NCBI RefSeq assembly: GCF_007970465.1
Contig: NZ_CP042429.1
Span: 3,109,956-3,173,955 of the forward strand
Origin: Corynebacterium nuruki S6-4
Lineage (GTDB): Bacteria > Actinomycetota > Actinomycetes > Mycobacteriales > Mycobacteriaceae
Reading direction: 5' to 3'
Length of the DNA: 64,000 bases
Shown here: piece by piece, positions 7,849-18,478 of the stretch
Layout of the letters: the number at the start of each line of letters is the position of its first letter
Position numbering within the stretch: position 1 is the stretch's first letter
The notes under the pieces: generated by a model
Databases searched by the model: none
The model's input: the letters and a program-made list of their open reading frames with translations, nothing else
What the model was told of the DNA's origin: nothing
Program-made: the position numbers and the translations under genes

Positions 7849-9391
7849 GAGACGTTCTCCGTGGTGCCGTGGTCCATCGGGCGATGCCCATGGTGTCACC
7901 GGCGGGGGCACTGCCGATCGCGAGGTGGTGACCCCGCAGTGCTCCCAGCGCCCGCACCGCCGCATTCATCCCGCACATGAAGTGCACGCCGCCGCCCGGT
8001 GCCGTCGAGGACGAGCACAGGTACACCCCCGGGATCCCGGTCGAGTACGGGTCCGGGCTGAACCGCGGCCGGGCGAGCAGCTGTACCAGGTCATTGGCTC
8101 CGCCGGAGATCTCCCCGCCGGCATTGTTGCGGTTGTGCGCCTCGACCACCGTCGGCGGCGACGCCACATGGTCCACGATGTGTTCCCGGAATCCGGGGGC
8201 GGCGTCCTCGATCTGTGTGGTGACCAGCTCGAAGGTCTGCTGCGGCGTCCCGTCCCACCCGGCGGGGACATGGGCGTAGGCCCACAGCGGGTTGAGCCGC
8301 CTGCCGTCGACCACCGTCGACCGGGAGGGGTCGGCGAGATACTGCTGGCAGACCAGGGTGAACGGGCGGGACGGCAGGCGTCCGTCCCAGCAGTCCTGTT
8401 CAGCGGCGGTGATCTGCTCCGCGGTGCCGCCGAGATGGACCGTGCCGGCACGCCGGGCGTCCGGGGCGGTCCACGGCACGTCGCCGTCGAGGACGTAGTC
8501 CACTTTCGCCATCGCCGGCCCGCGCCGGAACCGGCGCCAGGCACGCCCCACCCGCTCCGGCAGGCGTGGGCCGAGAATGGACGCCGCGGTCTCGACGGAG
8601 GTGTCGAGGAGGACCACGTCGGCGTCCGCCACCTCACCGAGGTCGGTGACCGGGGTGTCGGTGAAGACCGATCCACGGAGGGATTCGAGGAGGCCCACGA
8701 GGGCGTCCGCGATGGCCTGCGAGCCGCCGACCGCGACCGGCCAACCGTACCGGTGACCCGCCGCGGTGAGCAGCGCACCGGCGGCCGAGGACCCGGGGCG
8801 GGTCAGCGGGGTGAAGGCGTGGGCCGCGATGCCCGCGGTCAGGGCGCGGGCCTCCGCGGTACGGAACCGACGCCGGGACCATGTGGCCGGGAGCGCGGCG
8901 TTCACGCCGAATCCGGCGAACAGCAGCGGGCGGCGGGGGAGGTGGAGGACCGGCTGCAGGAACTCGGCGGCGATGTCGTCCGCGTGGCTGGCCGACGAGC
9001 CGACACGCGCGCGCCAGGCCCGGGCATCCCGGGCATCGCCGAAACCGGCGGCTGTCCGGGAGACGTCGGTGTGCAGGGACGCCGTACGGCTGGCATCCAG
9101 GACATGCACCATGTCCACCTCAGCGGTGGCGAAGGCCAGACCGTGGTCGGCGAGCCGGTCGCCGTAGCGGTGGAAGAACGGGGAGGCCTGGGCGAGCGGG
9201 TGGGCGGCCGAGCACAGGTCGTGGACCACGCCGGGCACCATGAGTCCGGCACTGCGGGTGCCACCGCCGACCGTGTCCGCCGCCTCGACGACGGTGACGC
9301 GCAGGCCCGCCTCGGCGAGGACGACCGCAGCGGCGAGACCGTTGGGTCCGGAACCGACGACGGTGGCGGTGCGGGGTGGGCGGGGTGTCAT
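7706..9391 (-). CDS. Phytoene-desaturase-like FAD-dependent oxidoreductase
   Basis: A 561-residue flavoprotein of the CrtI/amine-oxidase superfamily. The N-terminal dinucleotide motif is VVGSGPNGLAAAVVLAEAG (about residues 11-29), and the C-terminal FAD motif region is PGVYLCSSSTAPGGGVHFMCGMNAA. Actinobacterial members of this branch are mostly uncharacterised; no crtB or other carotenoid gene is near. The recognisable protein ends near GALRGHHL, while the frame continues about 70 residues as an Arg/Ser/Pro-rich tail, the last 48 of them antisense to the IclR gene. This suggests the original stop was lost. The start overlaps the TetR stop as ATGA, so the two are co-expressed. Confidence 0.82.
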   Translation of the reverse strand: MTPRPPRTATVVGSGPNGLAAAVVLAEAGLRVTVVEAADTVGGGTRSAGLMVPGVVHDLCSAAHPLAQASPFFHRYGDRLADHGLAFATAEVDMVHVLDASRTASLHTDVSRTAAGFGDARDARAWRARVGSSASHADDIAAEFLQPVLHLPRRPLLFAGFGVNAALPATWSRRRFRTAEARALTAGIAAHAFTPLTRPGSSAAGALLTAAGHRYGWPVAVGGSQAIADALVGLLESLRGSVFTDTPVTDLGEVADADVVLLDTSVETAASILGPRLPERVGRAWRRFRRGPAMAKVDYVLDGDVPWTAPDARRAGTVHLGGTAEQITAAEQDCWDGRLPSRPFTLVCQQYLADPSRSTVVDGRRLNPLWAYAHVPAGWDGTPQQTFELVTTQIEDAAPGFREHIVDHVASPPTVVEAHNRNNAGGEISGGANDLVQLLARPRFSPDPYSTGIPGVYLCSSSTAPGGGVHFMCGMNAAVRALGALRGHHLAIGSAPAGDTMGIARWTTAPRRTSLSRRSPSPSPSTPPFPQSGECAPHGAAGSSRYFPRLRRPRPGAHGRR

Positions 9392-10005
9392 CCGTTCCGG
9401 CGGAGACCGTCGTCGAGGATCGTGGCCCAGGTGTCGGTGACGGTGCGCCGGTGCTCGGCATTGTCGACGAGGACGGCACCGAGGCCGAGTCCGCGGGCAA
9501 GGTCGATGGTGGCACGCAGCAGCCGACGGGTGTGCTGGTCAGACAGGTCGGCATCCAGGGTGAGGGCCATGATCTGGTAGACCTCCCGGGCGTAGCGGGA
9601 GTCCGCCGCGATGATGAGGTCGCGGAGTTCGCCTTCGGGGCCGGCGGCCGCGGACCACACATGGAGTGCGGCACGGAAGGAATCGGTGCTGAAGGATTCG
9701 ACGACAAGGGAGAGCACGTCGCGGACGGGCGTCCCGTCGATGTCGGTCCCGAGGTCGGCGACGGCGCTGCGCAACTGCCGGGTGGCGTCCGCATAGAACT
9801 TGGCGACAGTGGCCTCGATGAGGGTGTCGCGGGTGGGGAAGTGGTGTTGGGCGGCGCCCCGGGACACCCCTGCCTCGGCAGCGACCGCGCTCACGGAGGT
9901 TCCCTGGAGCCCTTCCCGGGTGAGGACGGTCAGTGCCGCGGCGAGCAGGGCCTGGTGGGTCTCCCGGCTGCGTTGCTGCCGGGGTTCGGTGGATGTCGAC
10001 GGCAC
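9388..10005 (-). CDS. TetR-family transcriptional regulator
   Basis: A 205-residue one-domain repressor type. The N-terminal HTH (SVSAVAAEAGVSRGAAQHHF, about residues 37-56) is followed by a helical ligand-binding domain. The GTG start has AAGGAGG 5 nt upstream. It is co-transcribed with the downstream oxidoreductase through an ATGA overlap and divergent from the acyl-CoA carboxylase operon, so it could control either. Confidence 0.9.
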   Translation of the reverse strand: MPSTSTEPRQQRSRETHQALLAAALTVLTREGLQGTSVSAVAAEAGVSRGAAQHHFPTRDTLIEATVAKFYADATRQLRSAVADLGTDIDGTPVRDVLSLVVESFSTDSFRAALHVWSAAAGPEGELRDLIIAADSRYAREVYQIMALTLDADLSDQHTRRLLRATIDLARGLGLGAVLVDNAEHRRTVTDTWATILDDGLRRNG

Positions 10006-10358
10006 GGCGACCTCCTTTTCACGTCACGGCTGATCGGATGCGGGTGTGACGGGAAGTGTATCGACGGTCGCGCGGGGCGTCCACCTGTGGTCGGAGGAAT
10101 GGGGCGCTCTCCGGTGCCGACTGTGCTCCAGGAGTGGATATCGGCAGTGGTGACCTGTCTTGTGCGGTCGGCTGCCGGTTAGATACCCCCGTCGAGGGGT
10201 ACAGGTTCCGGTGAGCCTGCAGGTCATCGTCTTGAACACCGGTCAGGGAAAAAACGATCACGGATGATTGCTTTCTAGTGTGACTCAGGACATATATGCT
10301 CGCTGGAAACGAACGCATCACTGACAAAACGAAACTGCACCAGAAGGGATACAGGACC
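10006..10358. promoter_or_regulatory. Divergent intergenic region, TetR gene / carboxylase operon
   Basis: A 353-bp stretch without a supported gene. On the plus strand TTGCTT at 10268-10273 and CATATA at 10291-10296 (17-nt spacer) make a plausible promoter for the carboxylase operon. An 18-bp palindrome TACCCC-N6-GGGGTA at 10184-10201 could be an operator for the divergent TetR protein. Reading frames here lack coding character. Confidence 0.45.
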
Positions 10359-11978
10359 GTGACTGCACCTGCCGTCGGCGCCACCGAAGCGCCCGACCCC
10401 ACCGGCTTCCCCGCCCTCACCGCGGAACTCCGCGACCGGATCGCCCGGGCCCGCCGCGGGGGCGGGGACAGGGCCCGGGCCCGCCACCTCTCCCGCGGCA
10501 AGATGCTGCCCCGGGACCGGGTCAACGCCCTGCTCGACCCGGGCAGCCCCTTCCTCGAGGTCGCGCCCCTGGCCGCCGAGGACATGTACGACGGCCGCGT
10601 CCCCGGCGCCGGCATCATCGCCGGCATCGGCCTGGTGGCGGGCCGGCTGTGCCTCATCGCCGCCAACGACGCGACCGTCTCCGGCGGGACGTACTACCCG
10701 ATGACCGTGAAGAAGCACCTGCGCGCCCAGGAGATCGCCGAGGCCAACCGGCTGCCCTGCATCTACCTGGTGGACTCGGGCGGGGCGATGCTGCTGCAGC
10801 AGGACGAGGTCTTCCCCGACCGTGACCACTTCGGCCGCATCTTCTACAACCAGGCCCGGATGTCCGCCCGCGGGATCCCGCAGCTCTCCGCGGTCATGGG
10901 TTCCTGCACCGCCGGCGGCGCCTACGTCCCGGCGATCTCCGACGAGACCGTCATCGTCGACGGCCAGGGCACCATCTTCCTCGCCGGCCCGCCGCTGGTG
11001 AAGGCCGCCACCGGCGAGGACGTCACCGCCGAGGAGCTCGGCGGCGGCGCGATGCACTCCCGGATCTCCGGGGTCACCGACCACCTCGCCGCCGATGACG
11101 CGGACGCCCTGCAGCGCATCCGCGACATCGTCGCCACCCTGCCGGAGGACGCCCCGGGCGCCCCGGCCGCATCGGTCGACACCTTCACCGCCGCCGACCA
11201 GACCGACCTCTACGACATCGTCCCCACCGACCTGAAGACCCCCTACGACGCCCGCGAGGTCATCGGGGTCATCGCGGACACCGGCTCGGTCCACGAGTTC
11301 AAGGCCGAGTACGACAACTCCGTCATCACCACCTTCGCCCGGATCGAGGGGCACCGGGTCGGCGTGATCGCCAACAACGGCGTGATCTTCGGCGACGGTG
11401 CGGTGAAGGCCGCCCACTTCATCGAACTGTGCGAGCAGCGCGGCACACCACTGCTGTTCCTGCAGAACACCACCGGCTTCATGGTCGGCAAGGACTACGA
11501 GCAGGGCGGTATCGCCAAACACGGCGCGAAGATGGTCACCGCCGTCGCCACCGCGACCGTCCCCAAGCTCACCGTCATCACCGGCGGCGGCTTCGGCGCC
11601 GGCAACTACGCCATGTGCGGCCGCGCCTACTCACCCCGGTTCCTGTGGACCTGGCCGAACGCGAAGGTTTCGGTGATGGGCGGCCCGCAGGCGGCGATGA
11701 CCCTGTCGACCGTCCGCGGGGCGAAAGTCACCCGCGAGGGAGGGGAGTGGACCGAGACCGACCGGGAGGACTTCGAGCGCCCAATCCGGGACCTGTTCGA
11801 GGAGAAGTCCAGCTGCTGGTACGGCACCGCCCGGCTGTGGGACGACGGCGTGATCGACCCGGCGGACACCCGCCGCGTCCTCGCCATGGCCCTGGCGGTC
11901 TGTGCCCGCACCCCCCGCGACACCGACCGCGGCACCACCCCCGACAACGGCGCCGGCTTCGGCGTCTTCCGGATGTAA
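10359..11978 (+). CDS. accD: Acyl-CoA carboxylase, carboxyltransferase (beta) subunit
   Basis: A 539-residue carboxyltransferase of the methylcrotonyl-CoA carboxylase type (AccD1-like), moving CO2 from carboxybiotin to an acyl-CoA. Both crotonase-fold halves are present; the oxyanion glycines are seen in [13 protein letters not shown] and [16 protein letters not shown]. The frame is open 21 codons further upstream, but the GTG at 10359 with GAAGGG 10 nt before it gives the usual length. The alpha subunit follows after 14 nt. The dehydrogenase/MaoC/CitE neighbourhood favours 3-methylcrotonyl-CoA as substrate. Confidence 0.92.
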   Translation: MTAPAVGATEAPDPTGFPALTAELRDRIARARRGGGDRARARHLSRGKMLPRDRVNALLDPGSPFLEVAPLAAEDMYDGRVPGAGIIAGIGLVAGRLCLIAANDATVSGGTYYPMTVKKHLRAQEIAEANRLPCIYLVDSGGAMLLQQDEVFPDRDHFGRIFYNQARMSARGIPQLSAVMGSCTAGGAYVPAISDETVIVDGQGTIFLAGPPLVKAATGEDVTAEELGGGAMHSRISGVTDHLAADDADALQRIRDIVATLPEDAPGAPAASVDTFTAADQTDLYDIVPTDLKTPYDAREVIGVIADTGSVHEFKAEYDNSVITTFARIEGHRVGVIANNGVIFGDGAVKAAHFIELCEQRGTPLLFLQNTTGFMVGKDYEQGGIAKHGAKMVTAVATATVPKLTVITGGGFGAGNYAMCGRAYSPRFLWTWPNAKVSVMGGPQAAMTLSTVRGAKVTREGGEWTETDREDFERPIRDLFEEKSSCWYGTARLWDDGVIDPADTRRVLAMALAVCARTPRDTDRGTTPDNGAGFGVFRM

Positions 11979-11992
11979 GGAGAGGAGCACCA

Positions 11993-14101
11993 GTGAACGA
12001 CACCACCGGGACCTTCGGTACCGTCCTCGTCGCCAACCGCGGCGAGATCGCGTGCCGGATCATCCGCACCGTCCAGGACATGGGCCTGCGCGCCGTCGCC
12101 GTCTACTCGGACGCCGACGCCGACGCCCCGCATGTCACACTCGCCGACACGGCCGTCCGCCTCGGCCCGGCCGCTGCCGCCGAGTCCTACCTGAACATCG
12201 ACCGCGTCCTCGCCGCCGCCGCAGCGACCGGCGCGGGCGCGGTCCACCCCGGCTACGGCTTCCTCTCGGAGAACGCGGCCTTCGCCCGTGCCTGTGGGGA
12301 CGCCGGCATCGTCTTCATCGGCCCACCGGCCGACGCGATCGAGGGCATGGGAGACAAGATCACCGCCCGCGCCACCGTCGAGGCCCGCGACGTGCCCACC
12401 GTGCCGGGCATCTCCCGACCGGGACTCACCGACGCCGAACTCATCGCCGGGGTCACCGGCACCGACGGCGGGAGCGGAGTGGAGTTTCCCGTCCTCATCA
12501 AACCGTCGGCCGGTGGCGGCGGCAAGGGCATGCACGTCGTCGCGGACCCGGCCGACCTGGCGGAGGCCCTGGTCACCGCCCGGCGCGAGGCGGCGTCCTC
12601 CTTCGGGGACGACACGCTGTTCATCGAGCACTTCGTGGACACCCCGCGCCACATCGAGGTGCAGGTCATGGCGGACGCCCACGGCAACGTCATCCACCTC
12701 GGCGAACGCGAGTGCTCGCTGCAGCGCCGCCACCAGAAGGTCATCGAGGAAGCGCCCTCGGCCCTGCTCGACGAGGCGACCCGCGCCCGTATCGGCGAGG
12801 CGGCCTGCGACGCCGCCCGGTCCTGCGGCTACCGCGGCGCCGGCACCGTGGAGTTCATCGTCTCCGCGACCCGCCCCGACCTCTTCTTCTTCATGGAGAT
12901 GAACACCCGCCTGCAGGTCGAGCACCCCGTCACCGAACTGGTCACCGGCCTGGACCTGGTGGAACTGCAGATCCGTGTCGCGCGCGGCGAGGAACTCCCG
13001 CTCACCCAGGATGAGGTGACGCTCACCGGCCACGCCGTCGAAGCCCGCGTCTACGCCGAAGACCCGGCCGCCGGATTCCTGCCCACCGGCGGCACGGTCA
13101 CCGCACTGCGCTGGCCGACCGGCCCGGGCATCCGGGTGGACACCGGCATCACCGCCGGCCAGGCCATCGGCTCGGACTACGATCCGATGCTCGCCAAGGT
13201 CATCGCGTACGGCACCGACCGGGCGCAGTCCCTCGACCGGCTGGACGCCGCCCTGGCCACCACCCTGCTCACCGGACTCGGCACCGACGGCACCCCGGGA
13301 ACCAACATCGACTTCTGCCGGTTCCTGCTCGCCGACCCCGACGTCCGCGCCGGGACGCTGGACACGGGCCTGCTCGACCGGATCGCCGGGGACTTCACCG
13401 GACCCGCCGTCCCCGGCGAAGCACTCGTCGTCGCCGCCCTGGCGCTGCGGGACCGGGCGGCGGCGTCCGCGACCGCCACCGGGCACCTCGGCTCCTGGGG
13501 CGCGGCCGACGGCTGGCGCGCCGGGGCGGAGCCGGCACCGTTCCGGGTCCGGGTCGCGGTGCCGGGCGCCGGCCCGACCGACCTCGCTCTCGCCGGAACC
13601 GACAGCCTGTCCCTCACCGCGACCCCCGTCGTGGCGTCCGACGGGGACGCCGCCTCCGCCGCCTCCCCGGCCACGGAGACCGCGGTCTCACTCCTGGCGA
13701 CCGCCCCGGACGGTGCCGGCGGAACATCGTGGGGCCTCACCGCCGAGGGGCAGGGATCCCGCCGGTGGTCGACCATGCCCGTGCCGACCGCCACCGGGAC
13801 CGACGCCGTCGCGGTCTCCGGACCGGCCGGCACCTGGACCGTCACCCCGCTCGGCCTCGGGCAGGACGCCGCCGCGGCCGGCCCGGGGGAGGACGACATC
13901 CTCAGCCCCATGCCCGGCACCGTCGTCGCCGTCCGGGTCGCCGACGGGGACACGGTCACCGCCGGCCAACCGCTCGTCGTCCTCGAGGCGATGAAGATGG
14001 AGCACTCCCTGACCGCCGCCCACGACGGGACGGTGCGGCTGAGCTGCACCGCCGGCGACAAGGTCGGCGCCGGCACCGTCCTCGCCACCGTCCCCGCCTG
14101 A
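11993..14101 (+). CDS. accA: Acyl-CoA carboxylase alpha subunit (biotin carboxylase + biotin carrier)
   Basis: A 702-residue subunit that carboxylates its own biotin with ATP and bicarbonate. The N-terminal biotin carboxylase domain (about 1-450) has the ATP-grasp loop [10 protein letters not shown], the [12 protein letters not shown] stretch and [19 protein letters not shown]-like linker follows, then the biotinyl domain with the acceptor lysine near residue 668 in EAMKMEH. The GTG start at 11993 is preceded by GGAGAGGAG. The frame is open far upstream through the beta gene in another phase, which is an artefact. It pairs with the beta gene. Confidence 0.93.
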   Translation: MNDTTGTFGTVLVANRGEIACRIIRTVQDMGLRAVAVYSDADADAPHVTLADTAVRLGPAAAAESYLNIDRVLAAAAATGAGAVHPGYGFLSENAAFARACGDAGIVFIGPPADAIEGMGDKITARATVEARDVPTVPGISRPGLTDAELIAGVTGTDGGSGVEFPVLIKPSAGGGGKGMHVVADPADLAEALVTARREAASSFGDDTLFIEHFVDTPRHIEVQVMADAHGNVIHLGERECSLQRRHQKVIEEAPSALLDEATRARIGEAACDAARSCGYRGAGTVEFIVSATRPDLFFFMEMNTRLQVEHPVTELVTGLDLVELQIRVARGEELPLTQDEVTLTGHAVEARVYAEDPAAGFLPTGGTVTALRWPTGPGIRVDTGITAGQAIGSDYDPMLAKVIAYGTDRAQSLDRLDAALATTLLTGLGTDGTPGTNIDFCRFLLADPDVRAGTLDTGLLDRIAGDFTGPAVPGEALVVAALALRDRAAASATATGHLGSWGAADGWRAGAEPAPFRVRVAVPGAGPTDLALAGTDSLSLTATPVVASDGDAASAASPATETAVSLLATAPDGAGGTSWGLTAEGQGSRRWSTMPVPTATGTDAVAVSGPAGTWTVTPLGLGQDAAAAGPGEDDILSPMPGTVVAVRVADGDTVTAGQPLVVLEAMKMEHSLTAAHDGTVRLSCTAGDKVGAGTVLATVPA

Positions 14102-14154
14102 CTTCTACCGACATCACCTGACAGCAACAGACAGCACAGACAAGGAACCGCACC

Positions 14155-15351
14155 ATGACCACGTCCACTGCAGCAACCACCCGCCGCCACAACCCCGCCG
14201 ACGACGGACTGAGCCCCGAACTCGTCGAACTGCGCCGCACCGTCGAGGAGTTCGCCAACGAGGTCGTCGACCCGAAGATGGCCGAGAACTACCGCAACCA
14301 CACCTTCGACTACGACATCCAGGCACAGATGGGTGAACTCGGCCTGTTCGGCCTGCCGTTCTCCGAGGAGTACGGCGGCATGGGCGGCGACTACTTCGCC
14401 CTCGGCATCGCCCTGGAGGAACTGGCGCGTGTCGACCAGTCCGTCGCCATCACCCTCGAGGCCGGCTGCTCCCTCGGCGCCATGCCGGTCTACCGGTTCG
14501 GCACCGAGGACCAGAAGCAGCGCTACCTTCCCGACCTCACCGCCGGGAAAGCGCTCGCCGGATTCGGCCTCACCGAACCCGGCGCCGGCTCGGACGCCGG
14601 TGGGACGAAGACCACCGCGAAACTCGAGAACGACGAGTGGGTGCTCAACGGTGCCAAGCAGTTCATCACCAACTCCGGCACCGACATCACCTCGATCGTC
14701 ACGACGACCGCGGTGACCGGCACCCGCGAGGACGGCCGCAAGGAGATCTCCGCGATCATCGTGCCGACCGACACGCCCGGTTTCACCGCCGAGCCCGGCT
14801 ACGACAAGGTCGGCTGGAACTGCTCGGACACCCACCCGTTGAGCTACGACGACGTCCGCGTCCCGGAGGAGAACCTGCTGGGGAAGCGGGGGCGCGGTTT
14901 CGCCCAGTTCCTCTCCATCCTCGCCGAGGGCCGCATCGCCGTCGCCGCCCTGGCCACCGGAGCCGCCCAGGGCTGCGTGGACGAGGCGACGGAGTACGCG
15001 AAGCAGCGCACCTCCTTCGGCCGGCCGATCGCGGAATACCAGGGCGTGTCCTTCAAGATCGCCCGGATGCAGGCCCGCGCCTGGACCGCCCGGCAGGCCT
15101 GGCGGGCCGCGGCGCAGAAGATGCTCACCGGCGCGGACTTCGGCACCGAGGCCGCCATCGCCAAGATGGTCGCCGGGGACGCCGCCATGGACAACGCCCG
15201 GGACGCCACCCAGGTCTTCGGCGGTGCCGGCTTCATGAACGAGACCCGCGTCGCCCGCCACTACCGGGACTCGAAGATCCTCGAGATCGGCGAGGGCACC
15301 ACCGAGGTGCAGCTCATGCTCATCGCCCGCTCCCTGGGACTGGAGGGATGA
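14155..15351 (+). CDS. Acyl-CoA dehydrogenase
   Basis: A 398-residue flavoprotein that introduces the alpha-beta double bond into an acyl-CoA and passes electrons to ETF. The family signatures GFGLTEPGAGSDAGG and QVFGGAGFMNE are present. Near the C-terminus, IGEGTTEVQ keeps a Glu at the position that is catalytic in short/medium-chain enzymes; human-type isovaleryl-CoA dehydrogenase has its base elsewhere. The context (methylcrotonyl-type carboxylase, MaoC, CitE) still suggests isovaleryl- or another branched acyl-CoA, as for FadE19 of mycobacteria. Its stop overlaps the MaoC start as ATGA. Confidence 0.92.
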   Translation: MTTSTAATTRRHNPADDGLSPELVELRRTVEEFANEVVDPKMAENYRNHTFDYDIQAQMGELGLFGLPFSEEYGGMGGDYFALGIALEELARVDQSVAITLEAGCSLGAMPVYRFGTEDQKQRYLPDLTAGKALAGFGLTEPGAGSDAGGTKTTAKLENDEWVLNGAKQFITNSGTDITSIVTTTAVTGTREDGRKEISAIIVPTDTPGFTAEPGYDKVGWNCSDTHPLSYDDVRVPEENLLGKRGRGFAQFLSILAEGRIAVAALATGAAQGCVDEATEYAKQRTSFGRPIAEYQGVSFKIARMQARAWTARQAWRAAAQKMLTGADFGTEAAIAKMVAGDAAMDNARDATQVFGGAGFMNETRVARHYRDSKILEIGEGTTEVQLMLIARSLGLEG

Positions 15352-15848
15352 CCGTGACCGCACCGGAGAAGACCGTCGAACAGCGCGGCCTGTGGCTCGA
15401 AGAGTTCGAGGAAGGCACCACCTACCTCCACCGTCCCGGCCGCACCGTCACCGAGGCGGACAACACCCTGTTCACCACCCAGACGATGAACACCCAGCCG
15501 CTGCACCTGGACGCCGCCTGGGCCGCGACCCAGCCCGGTTTCCGTGGCGAGCGCCTGGTGAACTCGATGTTCACCCTGTCCACCGTGGTCGGCCTGTCGG
15601 TCAACCAGCTCACCCTCGGCACCATCGTCGCGAACCTCGGCTTCAGCGAGATCACCTTCCCCGCCCCGATGTTCCACGGCGACACGCTCTACGCGGAGAC
15701 GACGTGCCTGTCGAAGCGGGTCTCGAGGTCCCGGCCGAACCAGGGCATCGTCGAACTGCGCCACACCGGCCGCAACCAGGACGGCGAGATCGTGTGCACC
15801 GCCGTCCGCTCCACCCTGGTGCAGTGCCGGCCGAAGGAGGACGCATGA
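15348..15848 (+). CDS. MaoC-like hot-dog (R)-enoyl-CoA hydratase
   Basis: A 166-residue single hot-dog protein resembling the MaoC dehydratase next to CitE in mycobacteria (Rv2499c). The opening segment (LEEFEEGTTYLHRPGRTVTEADNTLF) and APMFHGDTLYAET match the family. The role inferred from context is hydration of 3-methylglutaconyl-CoA or itaconyl-type enoyl-CoA. The ATG at 15348 overlaps the dehydrogenase stop, and its own stop overlaps the CitE start by 4 nt, so tight coupling is expected. Much longer open frames around it are GC-rich artefacts. Confidence 0.88.
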   Translation: MTVTAPEKTVEQRGLWLEEFEEGTTYLHRPGRTVTEADNTLFTTQTMNTQPLHLDAAWAATQPGFRGERLVNSMFTLSTVVGLSVNQLTLGTIVANLGFSEITFPAPMFHGDTLYAETTCLSKRVSRSRPNQGIVELRHTGRNQDGEIVCTAVRSTLVQCRPKEDA

Positions 15849-16750
15849 CCGGGCACTGGACACCACCGGGCCCCGCCCTGCTCTTCGCGCCGGCCGACCG
15901 TCCGGAGCGGTTCGCCAAGGCCGCCGACCGTTCGGACGCGGTCATCCTCGATCTGGAGGACGGCTGCCGCGCGGAGAACCGGGCCGCCGCCCGCAGGGAC
16001 ATCGTCGCCGCGGGGGAGCACCTCGACCCCGCGCGCACCATCGTGCGGATCAACCCGCCCGGCACCCCGGACTTCGCCGACGATGTCGCCGCCGTCGCCG
16101 CCAGCCGCTTCACCACGGTGATGCTGCCGAAGGCGGAGGGTGCCGCCACGGTGGACGCCCTCGCCGCCGCCCACCCGGCCGCCGCGGCATGGCGGGTCAT
16201 CGCCCTGGTCGAGACCCCCCGGGGCGTCCTCGACCTCGGATCGCTGGTCGACCACCCGCAGGTGGACGCCCTGTTCTGGGGTGCCGAAGACCTCACTGCG
16301 GCGCTGGGCGGCACCGCCTCGCGGTACAGCGGGGACGAGGTCCCGACCCCCGGCGGCGGCGCCTCCGGCCACCCCGGCGGCTACCGCGAGGTGCCCCGGC
16401 TGACCCGGTCGCTGGTGCTGCTGCATGCGGCGGCTGCCGGGAAGGCTGCACTGGACTCGATCCACGCCGACACCGCTGACCGTGCCGGGGCGTCCGCCGA
16501 AGCGGTGGACGCCGCGGCGAGCGGTTTCGCCGCCACAGTCGCCATCCACCCCGGACTCGTCCCGGTGATCCGGGACGCCTACCGGCCCGACCCCGACCGG
16601 CTCGCGTGGGCGCGCCGGGTCGTCGCCGGCGCCGCGGAGAACTCCGGGGCCTTCGCCGTCGACGGCGAGATGATCGACGCCCCGCTGCGCCGGCAGGCCG
16701 AACTGATTCTCTCCCGAACCTCTGACAACACAGGAGCTGACCGATCATGA
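15845..16750 (+). CDS. citE: CitE-like beta-hydroxyacyl-CoA lyase (HpcH/HpaI family)
   Basis: A 301-residue TIM-barrel lyase. Motifs are LFAPADRPERFAKA, the acidic DLEDGC, PKAEG and ALVETPRGVLDL, with the metal-binding Glu and Asp of the family. The mycobacterial orthologue in the same gene order (Rv2498c) is reported to act in leucine catabolism and itaconate dissimilation. Here the expected job is splitting a hydroxymethylglutaryl- or citramalyl-CoA to acetyl-CoA plus a ketoacid. No citrate lyase alpha or gamma genes are present, so it is not part of a citrate lyase complex. ATGA overlaps on both sides. Confidence 0.88.
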   Translation: MTGHWTPPGPALLFAPADRPERFAKAADRSDAVILDLEDGCRAENRAAARRDIVAAGEHLDPARTIVRINPPGTPDFADDVAAVAASRFTTVMLPKAEGAATVDALAAAHPAAAAWRVIALVETPRGVLDLGSLVDHPQVDALFWGAEDLTAALGGTASRYSGDEVPTPGGGASGHPGGYREVPRLTRSLVLLHAAAAGKAALDSIHADTADRAGASAEAVDAAASGFAATVAIHPGLVPVIRDAYRPDPDRLAWARRVVAGAAENSGAFAVDGEMIDAPLRRQAELILSRTSDNTGADRS

Positions 16751-18456
16751 CCTCCACACTGCGTCCCGTGGTCCGGGACATCACGCTCACCGACCCCACC
16801 GACCTCGATCCGGGCGTCTCCCACCTGGTCGGCCCGACCGACACCACCCTGCTCACCGAGACCATCGGGCAGAACCTGGCCCGCACTGTCGCCGCCTTCC
16901 CGGACAATGACGCCCTCATCGACCTCTACGGCGACATCCACCTGACCTACCAGGAGTTCCACCGCAAGGTCCTGCGCCTGGCGTCCGGTCTGCACAACGC
17001 CGGCTACCGCAAGGGCGACCGGATCGGAGTGTGGTCGCCGAACCGGTGGGAGTGGATGGTGCTGCAGTTCGCCACCGCGGAGATCGGCGCGATCCTGGTC
17101 TGCATCAACCCCACCTACCGCACCCGGGAACTGACGTACGCGGTGAACCAGTCGGGCATCCGGGCCCTGTTCTCCGCCGGCCGGTTCAAGGACTCGAACT
17201 ACCGGGCGATGATCGGCGCGGTGGAGCACACCTTCGACCGTCCCTACCGCGAGACCGTCTTCTTCGGCTCCGAGCGGTGGGAGGAGCTCGCCAACAGTGC
17301 GATCCTCGACCTCAACCCGGTGCGCGAGTCCCTCGACCCGCACGATCCGATCAACATCCAGTACACCTCGGGGACCACCGGGATGGCCAAGGGCGCGACC
17401 CTGACCCACCACAACGTGCTCAACAACGGCTTCATGATCGGGGAGCGGCTGGACTACACCGACGCCGACCGGGTGGTCGTCCCGGTGCCGTTCTTCCACT
17501 GCTTCGGCATGGTCATCGGCATCCTCGCCGCCGTGACGCACGGGGCGGCGACGATCATCCCCGGACCGGTCTTCAACGCGGAGAACACCCTGGAGGCCGC
17601 CCACCACGGCCAGGCCACCAGCCTGCTGGGCGTCCCGACGATGTTCATGGCCGAACTCCAGCTGCTCGACCACCTCGAGGAGAAGGGCAAGAAGCTGGAC
17701 CTGTCCCGGCTGCGCACCGGGGTGATGGCCGGGACCTCGTGCCCGACGAAGACCATGCGGGAGATCATCGACATCCTCGGCATCTCCGAGATCGGCATCT
17801 GCTACGGCATGACCGAGACCTCCCCGGTCAACCACCAGACCATGCCGGATGACCCGGTGACCAAGCGGGTGGAGACCGTCGGCCGGGTCGGGCCGCACAT
17901 CGAGGTGAAGATCGTCGACCGCGACGGCGACGCGGTCGCCCGCGGCGTCCAGGGTGAGCTGCTGGTCCGCGGCTACTCGGTGATGCAGGGCTACTGGGAC
18001 ATGCCGGAGAAGACCGCCGAGGCGGTGGACGCCGACGGGTGGATGCACACCGGCGACCTCGGCCAGATGGACGACGACGGCTACGTGCAGATCACCGGCC
18101 GGATCAAGGACATGGTCATCCGCGGCGGCGAGAACATCTACCCCCGCGAGGTCGAGGAGTTCCTCTACGAGCATCCGGACGTCGCCGATGTGCAGGTGAT
18201 CGGGGTGCCCGACGAGAAGTACGGGGAGGAGCTCATGGCCTGGATCATCCTGTCCGACGAGGCACGGGAGGCCGGCCGCACCCTCACCGCCGGGGACGTC
18301 CGCGGGTTCTGCGACGGGAAACTCGCCCGCTTCAAGGTCCCGAAGTACGTGCATGTCACCGACAGTTTCCCGATGACCATCTCCGGTAAGGTCCGTAAGG
18401 TCGAGATGCGGGAGAAGGCCATCGGGATCCTCGGGATGTACCCGATGGACCGCTGA
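16747..18456 (+). CDS. Acyl-CoA synthetase (AMP-forming, FadD type)
   Basis: A 569-residue ANL-superfamily ligase that activates a carboxylic acid to its CoA thioester via an acyl-adenylate. The P-loop-like YTSGTTGMAKGA, the YGMTETSPV motif, GWMHTGDLGQMDDDGY and the C-terminal catalytic-lysine region TISGKVRKVEMRE are all present. It resembles mycobacterial FadD35 and other short/medium-chain synthetases. As the last gene of the overlapping series (ATGA with CitE), it may feed free isovalerate or a similar acid into the pathway. Confidence 0.9.
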   Translation: MTSTLRPVVRDITLTDPTDLDPGVSHLVGPTDTTLLTETIGQNLARTVAAFPDNDALIDLYGDIHLTYQEFHRKVLRLASGLHNAGYRKGDRIGVWSPNRWEWMVLQFATAEIGAILVCINPTYRTRELTYAVNQSGIRALFSAGRFKDSNYRAMIGAVEHTFDRPYRETVFFGSERWEELANSAILDLNPVRESLDPHDPINIQYTSGTTGMAKGATLTHHNVLNNGFMIGERLDYTDADRVVVPVPFFHCFGMVIGILAAVTHGAATIIPGPVFNAENTLEAAHHGQATSLLGVPTMFMAELQLLDHLEEKGKKLDLSRLRTGVMAGTSCPTKTMREIIDILGISEIGICYGMTETSPVNHQTMPDDPVTKRVETVGRVGPHIEVKIVDRDGDAVARGVQGELLVRGYSVMQGYWDMPEKTAEAVDADGWMHTGDLGQMDDDGYVQITGRIKDMVIRGGENIYPREVEEFLYEHPDVADVQVIGVPDEKYGEELMAWIILSDEAREAGRTLTAGDVRGFCDGKLARFKVPKYVHVTDSFPMTISGKVRKVEMREKAIGILGMYPMDR

Positions 18457-18478
18457 CTACAGGGACCAGGAAGGCGCG

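Noticed and set aside
10019..10666. A 215-codon minus-strand frame filling the carboxylase promoter gap
   Set aside because: It overlaps the start of the carboxyltransferase in antisense, has no ribosome site and no protein-like segments.
13177..15363. A 728-codon open frame on the minus strand
   Set aside because: Antisense to the biotin carboxylase and acyl-CoA dehydrogenase genes; no recognisable protein.
15845..16750. CitE as part of a citrate lyase
   Set aside because: No citrate lyase alpha, gamma or ligase genes adjoin; the surrounding acyl-CoA genes fit a stand-alone lyase.
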